This document shows, piece after piece, positions 15,345 to 20,295 of a DNA stretch of 20,295 nt. Source of the DNA: an uncultured Ignavibacteriota bacterium (GTDB taxonomy: Bacteria; Bacteroidota; Ignavibacteria; Tepidaquicellales; Tepidaquicellaceae); the NCBI GenBank assembly GCA_937959065.1, contig CALGOI010000158.1, forward strand, positions 1-20,295, written 5' to 3'. Position numbers and translations under genes: made by a program. How positions within the stretch are numbered: position 1 is the stretch's first letter; every line of letters begins with the position of its first letter. The notes beneath the pieces are model-generated. The model searched no databases and was not told the origin of the DNA. It saw only the letters and a list, made by a program, of their open reading frames with translations.

Positions 15345-17021
15345 ATGGCTGATTATTTCAATCGGTTTCTAAATTATATTAACGACGGGAAAAATCTATA
15401 CAGGATATATATTTTTCTCGTCGTTTTTTTATGCGCGGTTAAATTACCTACTCTACTAACCGCAGATATACAGCCCTGGGATGAAGGGATGTACGCAACC
15501 CGCGTCCTCTCGATTCATCAAAACGGTGATTTTTTCGACCAGAGTGATCACTCGGTTGGAAGATTCTACTCCGGCTCTCATCCTCCACTGCTAATATGGA
15601 TAGGCTATATATCCACCCTTATATTCGGAATAAACTCAATCGCCCTGAAAATTATCCCGTTTATCTTCGCTCTTCTATCGGTTCTGTTTTTGATACTGCT
15701 TGGTCGTGAGCTATTCGATCAGAAAACCGGAGTCATAGCCGCTATGATTTTTGTCAGCAATCTTATGTTTAGCGTCTTCGCGGAGAGATTCCAGTTCGAT
15801 ATACCGTACGTATTCCTTGTATTGCTCGCATTTTACTTTACAGCGCGCTATCTGAATACGGGTTTAAAAAAATATATGATCTACACAGGCATTGTTTTCG
15901 GTTTATGCCTTATGATAAAAATACTTGTAGGTTTTTATATACCGCTCGTTATTTTTGGTTTTTATTTATTTCAAAGGAAAAAGATAAATATTACTCTCTC
16001 AGTTATAGTTTTATTTTCAGCAATAGGGATTGCCATTGCTCTCCCCTGGCACATATATATGCTCATTAGCTATGGTAATGATTTCATACAGTATTTTATG
16101 GGATTCCATATTGTCGACAGAGCTTTAGTCGGTGTTGAAAAGAATGTAAAGGGTTCCGGGGTATTCTACCATATTAATTATTACCTTAGCATTATTCCGT
16201 TTGCTGTTATAGCTTTCATCAGCATGGTCAAAGACATTCGTAATTACCGCTCCCTGGACTGGCAGAAGATCTTTCTCTGGATATGGTTCCTCACGGGACT
16301 GATAATTATCTCTGCGTTCAGAACCAAGCTTGAAGTTTACGTCTTCTTTATTCTCGTGCCGGGCTGCCTGGTTATTCCCCAATACATCTTTAATCTCAAA
16401 GACGGATTCACAAAAGAAAAGGTTTTACTGGTTGCATTGTTAATATTTAATATCGCATGGTCTGTTACGCTGAAATTCCGCGACAGCTTCAAAGATTACA
16501 TTGCACATTTAAATATTTTAATTGTACTGTTAATCCTTGTCATTAGTGTTATTTTTGTAGGTATTTTGTCTATATATCTGGCACGTACGAGCCTAAAAAA
16601 AGTACTTACCGGATTTGTGATATTGTTCTTTTTGGGATTTAATATCTATTTCGCTTTTTATCCGCATAACTGGCTGTACTTCTTTAAGCTCGAGTCGATT
16701 AAAGAAACGATGAACTCCGGCAACAGGACAAATATTCTTTATGTGGGAACGGATTACAAACATAACCCGCAGTTCAGCTTCTATTTCAACGGGCTTAATA
16801 TAGGGTGGAATAAAAGCAATTATACTTATGACTTCATAGACACCCATGAAGGTTTTGACAAAGTTAAGAATAAGATTAATTCCCTGGGAAAAAATAACTA
16901 TTATATAATTGTGGAAAAGGATAATGTTAACCGAAGTGAATACCCCGATTCAAAAGAATTTATCCCGGGCAATGTCTTGCTAATTAAAAAGGAACCCGGT
17001 TACGAGCTTTACTCTAATTGA
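15345..17021 (+). CDS. GT39-type membrane glycosyltransferase (PMT/ArnT-like)
   Basis: This 558-residue multipass protein has about 10-12 hydrophobic segments, the first near residues 18-38, and a C-terminal soluble tail after about residue 450. The first periplasmic loop contains PWDEGMYATR (Asp46-Glu47) and, further on, SGSHPPLLIWIGY, which are the landmarks of the GT-C dolichyl/polyprenyl-phosphate-sugar-dependent transferases (GT39/PMT_2, related to ArnT). Such enzymes move a sugar from a polyprenyl-phosphate donor to a lipid or protein acceptor on the outer face of the inner membrane. It lies 3 nt before the FemAB-like gene and heads the glycan block. Donor and acceptor are unknown; the ArnA-like genes downstream make an amino-pentose or similar sugar plausible. 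Confidence 0.85.
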   Translation: MADYFNRFLNYINDGKNLYRIYIFLVVFLCAVKLPTLLTADIQPWDEGMYATRVLSIHQNGDFFDQSDHSVGRFYSGSHPPLLIWIGYISTLIFGINSIALKIIPFIFALLSVLFLILLGRELFDQKTGVIAAMIFVSNLMFSVFAERFQFDIPYVFLVLLAFYFTARYLNTGLKKYMIYTGIVFGLCLMIKILVGFYIPLVIFGFYLFQRKKINITLSVIVLFSAIGIAIALPWHIYMLISYGNDFIQYFMGFHIVDRALVGVEKNVKGSGVFYHINYYLSIIPFAVIAFISMVKDIRNYRSLDWQKIFLWIWFLTGLIIISAFRTKLEVYVFFILVPGCLVIPQYIFNLKDGFTKEKVLLVALLIFNIAWSVTLKFRDSFKDYIAHLNILIVLLILVISVIFVGILSIYLARTSLKKVLTGFVILFFLGFNIYFAFYPHNWLYFFKLESIKETMNSGNRTNILYVGTDYKHNPQFSFYFNGLNIGWNKSNYTYDFIDTHEGFDKVKNKINSLGKNNYYIIVEKDNVNRSEYPDSKEFIPGNVLLIKKEPGYELYSN

Positions 17022-17024
17022 TTT

Positions 17025-18008
17025 ATGTTTTACTGCGAAAAAATAAATATTAATGAAGACCCCGATTGGAAAAAGTTTTTAAAGTCCAATTATAACCTTT
17101 TTTTCGATCCGGAATTTCTAACGTATAATGATGTTTTTGGCAAACGTATAAAATGGCATCACCTTAAATTCATCGACAGCAAAACAAAACAGCCTGCTGC
17201 TCTTTTGACCGGCTGTGAAAGAACTGACGTTAACGGGAAGACATTTATTTCATCGAACGGTGCCAGCTTCGGCGGGTTCATCTGGAATGAGAAATTTGAT
17301 CTAATCGACTATAACGAAATTATACGCACCTTCCGAAAATATATTAAAGCCGAGGGTTTTTCACGTATCATATTGCGAAACCAGCCGTTCATATACCAGA
17401 AAAATCCCAACGAGGAATATGAATATGCCCTTTTACACGAAGGCTTTTCGATTACAAAGAACTCAATTACAAATATTGTCGATCTGACACATTTTGAATT
17501 TGAAAAGTTGTCGAATCCAAAAAAACGATCTATCAAAAAGTCAGATACTAATATCGAAGTTAAGATACTCGATGCGGAGTTAAACGAAGAGAATTTTAAA
17601 GAGTACTACTCCGTTCTACTGGAAAACCGTCAGCTTAAAAACGTGACACCGACTCATAATATGAAAGAACTTATATACCTGAAGAATACTCTCCCTGATA
17701 AAATTATTTTATTCTATGCGGAAATTGATGGTGTTACTGCCGGCATTTGCATTCTATTCAAAATTAAGGAAGATGTAATTCTTAATTTTTATATGGCAAC
17801 AAAAGAAGAGTTTAAACGCGCGCGGGTATCAGATCTCATTCTTTTCAAATCTATTGAGTGGGCTAAGAAGAACGGTTTTCGTATCTATGACGTAGGTACA
17901 TCCAATATAGGCTATAAATTCCTTGAGGGTCTTTTCTCTTTTAAAAAGAAATTTATGGCAAGCGGTTTCCTCCGCAAAACTTATGAACTTTATATGAGTA
18001 GCAAATAA
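17025..18008 (+). CDS. FemAB/GNAT-fold acyltransferase-like protein
   Basis: The 327-residue protein has no signal peptide or membrane segment. Its C-terminal half (about 155-315) resembles the GNAT-like domain of FemAB/peptidoglycan-bridge and related sugar N-acyltransferases: KKRSIKKS, YYSVLLENRQLKNVTPTHN, then AGICILFKIKEDVILNFYMATKEE, and the near C-terminal YDVGTSNIGYKFLEGLFSFKKKF. The N-terminal half is a degenerate version of the same fold, as in FemAB tandem-GNAT proteins. In glycan clusters such proteins often transfer an amino acid or acyl group to a sugar amine. The 3-nt gap from the glycosyltransferase and the adjacent sugar genes support that kind of role, but the substrate is not identifiable. 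Confidence 0.72.
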   Translation: MFYCEKININEDPDWKKFLKSNYNLFFDPEFLTYNDVFGKRIKWHHLKFIDSKTKQPAALLTGCERTDVNGKTFISSNGASFGGFIWNEKFDLIDYNEIIRTFRKYIKAEGFSRIILRNQPFIYQKNPNEEYEYALLHEGFSITKNSITNIVDLTHFEFEKLSNPKKRSIKKSDTNIEVKILDAELNEENFKEYYSVLLENRQLKNVTPTHNMKELIYLKNTLPDKIILFYAEIDGVTAGICILFKIKEDVILNFYMATKEEFKRARVSDLILFKSIEWAKKNGFRIYDVGTSNIGYKFLEGLFSFKKKFMASGFLRKTYELYMSSK

Positions 18009-18019
18009 AATATTATAAT

Positions 18020-18985
18020 TTGAATATTAAAAACAAAAGAATATTACTTACAGGAGGTGCGGGTTTTATAGGAAGTACCCTCGCGTCAAAACTCCACAAG
18101 GATAATGAGATCCTTATATACGACACCTTTCAGAGAGATTCACTGACGGAGAAGAAACTTCCGTCGAAAAACATCAAAACCGTTAACGGCGACGTGCTTG
18201 ATCTACAATTGCTGACAAAATCAGTTGAAAACTTTAAGCCGCAGATCGTTATTCACCTAGCCGCTATTGCCGGTATCGATACCGTTATACTTAATCCAAT
18301 TAATACAATGGAAGTAAACATGGTCGGAACGCTGAATATATTGAGAGCGCTGGAGAAGTATTCATCAAATCTCGAACGCTTCCTCGATTTTTCCACAAGT
18401 GAGGTACTCGGCGCTTATGCGTATAAATCTACAGAACAATCAAGCACTAACTTTGCCCCGGTTGGTGAAGCCCGCTGGACTTACTCTATTAGCAAGGTTG
18501 CAGGTGAGCACTTGGTCCATAGTTATTACAAAGTTAAAGAGTATCCCTGCGTGACTATCCGCCCATTTAATATTTACGGCCCAGGGCAGGTTGGTGAAGG
18601 TGCGATTCAGATCTTCATAAAAAACGCGGTAAAAAATAAAACCATTATGATTCACGGTGACGGCGACCAGATACGTTCATGGTGTTACATAGATGACATG
18701 CTGCAAGGTATCGAGCTTTGCCTCACAAAAAAGAAAGCCGTCGGGGAAATATTTAATATAGGAAATCCGAAGGGAACTGTAACTATATCTTCTCTGGCTG
18801 AGAAGATAATTACTCTTTGTCCTACTAAATCAAAAATTAAATACGTTCCAAAAAACTATGTGGATGTTGAATTAAGGATACCAAGTATTAGCAAAGCGCA
18901 GGAGCTCCTCGGCTTCGAACCTAAGGTCGACCTAAACGAAGGCATTAAGCGAACTTTTGAATGGTATAAAAAGAATCTTAAATGA
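18020..18985 (+). CDS. NAD-dependent nucleotide-sugar decarboxylase/epimerase, ArnA-C-like
   Basis: The 321-residue protein is an extended-SDR sugar nucleotide enzyme. It starts at TTG (18020); an in-frame stop at 17999 allows no ATG before the glycine-rich NAD motif TGGAGFIGS (11-19). The catalytic pair is Tyr155/Lys159 (YSISK). Two features match UDP-glucuronate decarboxylases of the ArnA C-terminal type: Ser127-Glu128 in STSEV, where ArnA has its catalytic Ser433/Glu434, and Arg286 in VELRIPSI, where ArnA has Arg619. The surrounding RWTYSISK and EPKVDLNEGI segments also resemble ArnA. It would produce a UDP-4-keto-pentose or related keto sugar. Its last codon overlaps the formyltransferase start (ATGA). 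Plain UDP-xylose synthase or another epimerase remains possible. Confidence 0.8.
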   Translation: MNIKNKRILLTGGAGFIGSTLASKLHKDNEILIYDTFQRDSLTEKKLPSKNIKTVNGDVLDLQLLTKSVENFKPQIVIHLAAIAGIDTVILNPINTMEVNMVGTLNILRALEKYSSNLERFLDFSTSEVLGAYAYKSTEQSSTNFAPVGEARWTYSISKVAGEHLVHSYYKVKEYPCVTIRPFNIYGPGQVGEGAIQIFIKNAVKNKTIMIHGDGDQIRSWCYIDDMLQGIELCLTKKKAVGEIFNIGNPKGTVTISSLAEKIITLCPTKSKIKYVPKNYVDVELRIPSISKAQELLGFEPKVDLNEGIKRTFEWYKKNLK

Positions 18986-19890
18986 AGTTTTTCTTCCTGG
19001 CACATGGCGTCGTAAGCTATGAATGCCTTAAATATTTGCTGCAAAACGGTTACAAGCCGGCATTCGCGGTTACTCATAAGAGTCTCGACTATGACCGCCT
19101 TAAGAATTCATTTTATGAACCAATTGCAGCCCTGGCTAAAGAGCATTCCGTTCCCCTTTTCGGTGTAGGAAAATTAATCGAGCTGAAGGACTCTATCCAA
19201 AAAACCGATATCGGTATCTGTGTCGGATTTATGGAAATTATTAATAAAGAAATATTGGATGCTCCTAAAAACGGAATTATAAATGTTCATGGAGGTAAGC
19301 TCCCACAATACCGCGGACGTGCTCCTATCTCCCGCTCAATTATGAACGGAGAAAAGTTTTTCAATCTTACTTTGCACAAAATGGATGAAGGCGTCGATTC
19401 AGGACCCGTATGCCTGGAAAGTGCAATCCCCATAACGGATAAAGATGACATCGTCACACTTTCAGCAAAATGTGCGGCGGAAGCCGGTCCGCTCGTCGAA
19501 AGATTCTTTGAAGCTTCGAACCGGAATTCCCTGGATTGTACCGAGCAAAACCTGCTTAAGAATTCAAAACCTTATCGGTCTATCACCGAAGAAGAAAGAA
19601 AGATAGACTGGTCCTGCAGTTCACGCACCATATTTAATTTAATACGTGCATTGATTCCGCCATTCCCCGGGGCGTACTTCGAATACAATAACAGTAAATT
19701 TATTGCTTTGAGAGCTGAACTTCTTCTTGATAATGAAGTCGGCGAACCCGGTAATGTACTTTTGGTTGAGGATAATTCTCTTGTTATCAAATGCGGTAAT
19801 GGCTCTTTGAGCATTACATCTGTGTCAGATGAGAACTTGAATCCCGTTTCAATTATTAATAACTTCCACAAAGGAGATAAGCTGCAATGA
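18982..19890 (+). CDS. Sugar N-formyltransferase, ArnA-N-like
   Basis: This 302-residue protein has the formyltransferase fold with the active-site triad Asn101, His103 (INVHGG) and Asp139 (EGVDSG), positions almost identical to Asn102/His104/Asp140 of ArnA. The loop KLPQYRGRAPI also matches ArnA (LLPKYRGRAP) better than methionyl-tRNA formyltransferase. A C-terminal domain follows from about residue 205 (IDWSCSS ... PFPGAYF ... IKCGNGSLSI). It probably transfers a formyl group from N10-formyl-tetrahydrofolate to the amine of a nucleotide-activated amino sugar in the cytoplasm. It overlaps the decarboxylase upstream and the amidohydrolase downstream by 4 nt each, so the three are translationally coupled. 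No aminotransferase to supply the amine is visible in the window. Confidence 0.83.
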   Translation: MKFFFLAHGVVSYECLKYLLQNGYKPAFAVTHKSLDYDRLKNSFYEPIAALAKEHSVPLFGVGKLIELKDSIQKTDIGICVGFMEIINKEILDAPKNGIINVHGGKLPQYRGRAPISRSIMNGEKFFNLTLHKMDEGVDSGPVCLESAIPITDKDDIVTLSAKCAAEAGPLVERFFEASNRNSLDCTEQNLLKNSKPYRSITEEERKIDWSCSSRTIFNLIRALIPPFPGAYFEYNNSKFIALRAELLLDNEVGEPGNVLLVEDNSLVIKCGNGSLSITSVSDENLNPVSIINNFHKGDKLQ

Positions 19891-20295
19891 TAATTGATTC
19901 TCACATACATATCGGCAAATGGAGCGATATATTCTTCAATTATTCTTCCACTGTTGATGAAGCAATTTCCGTTATGAAATCATCAGGTGTTGAAGCCGCT
20001 CTTGCAATGCCGACGGATGCCACTCCTAATTCTGAGCTTTTCCCTCAGTTGGATATGAACCCCGATTTTAAATTTTATTATATGGCATGGATAGATCCCG
20101 AGGATACCGAAATTGATACTTTTCTCGAGTTACACATAGACAGCATCTCGGCATTCAAAATACATCCATCCATTCAGAGAAAAAGAATGAGTGACGATGC
20201 GTATGATAAATACCTGCAATTAGCTTCCGATCAAAAAAAGCCCGTCATCGTACATTGCGGACGCTGGCAGGAGATTGCCAGTTACAAATTCCCGC
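19887..20295 (+). CDS. Amidohydrolase-family protein (partial, runs off the window)
   Basis: The first 136 codons are present and the gene continues past the window end. The ATG overlaps the formyltransferase stop (ATGA) and is preceded by AAGGAG at about 10 nt, one of the clearer ribosome-binding sites here. The N terminus MIIDSHIHIG carries the metal-binding His6-x-His8 of the amidohydrolase-2 TIM-barrel family. The later strands AFKIHPS (89-95) and KPVIVHCG (118-125, His123) fit the same fold. Family members hydrolyse or decarboxylate many small substrates. Placement inside a sugar-modification set suggests action on a sugar or amide, but this is inference and the C-terminal catalytic Asp is outside the window. 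Confidence 0.8.
   Translation, partial: MIIDSHIHIGKWSDIFFNYSSTVDEAISVMKSSGVEAALAMPTDATPNSELFPQLDMNPDFKFYYMAWIDPEDTEIDTFLELHIDSISAFKIHPSIQRKRMSDDAYDKYLQLASDQKKPVIVHCGRWQEIASYKFP

Noticed and set aside
15335..15352. ATG at 15335 just before the GT39 gene
   Set aside because: It is out of frame with the glycosyltransferase and meets a stop after five codons.
1..20295. CRISPR array, tRNA, rRNA or insertion sequence
   Set aside because: No regularly spaced direct repeats, no cloverleaf or rRNA sequence, and no transposase frame or flanking inverted repeats were seen on either strand.

Overview
The window looks like a chromosomal contig from a Bacteroidota/Chlorobi-group bacterium, most likely an Ignavibacteria-type lineage. 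The main evidence is the set of type IX secretion system (T9SS) sorting domains, one with the 'QNYPNPFNP' signature common in that group, two adjacent PorV/PorQ-family outer-membrane barrels, AT-rich intergenic DNA, and many starts without a Shine-Dalgarno sequence. The taxonomic call is inference; no rRNA or tRNA gene is visible.

Layout. (1) 129-1931 (+): an exported M28 zinc peptidase with PA-like and PDZ regions. A strong bidirectional terminator separates it from the convergent complex I genes. (2) 2005-8185 (-): complex I genes in the transcription order nuoA, nuoB, then a T9SS-exported choice-of-anchor-J protein, then nuoC, nuoD, nuoE, nuoF. The intruding gene has hairpin terminators on both sides, and a 512-bp AT-rich gap precedes nuoC, so the nuo genes appear to form two transcription units (AB and CDEF). 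nuoG-N are not present. (3) 8344-10675: a secreted YCII-domain protein (+) converging on a long-chain acyl-CoA synthetase (-), with two GC-rich hairpins between them. (4) 10893-15328 (+): a T9SS/surface module made of a lipoprotein that seems to start at CTG, an Asp-box beta-propeller protein with a T9SS sorting domain, and two PorV/PorQ barrels. The second barrel is interrupted by an in-frame TGA just before its last predicted beta-hairpin. (5) 15345-20295 (+): a tightly packed glycan gene set, comprising a GT39-type membrane glycosyltransferase, a FemAB/GNAT-like acyltransferase, an ArnA-C-like UDP-sugar decarboxylase/epimerase, an ArnA-N-like sugar formyltransferase, and an amidohydrolase cut by the window end.

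How the parts fit. Regions 4 and 5 run co-directionally with gaps of about 16 nt or less, or 4-nt overlaps. They may form one long transcription unit that links T9SS cargo and outer-membrane barrels to synthesis of a modified, possibly N-formylated, surface sugar. The observations most worth a second look are the in-frame TGA in the second PorV-like gene, the split and reordered ArnA-like pair, the T9SS cargo gene inside the nuo locus, and the CTG start of the lipoprotein.
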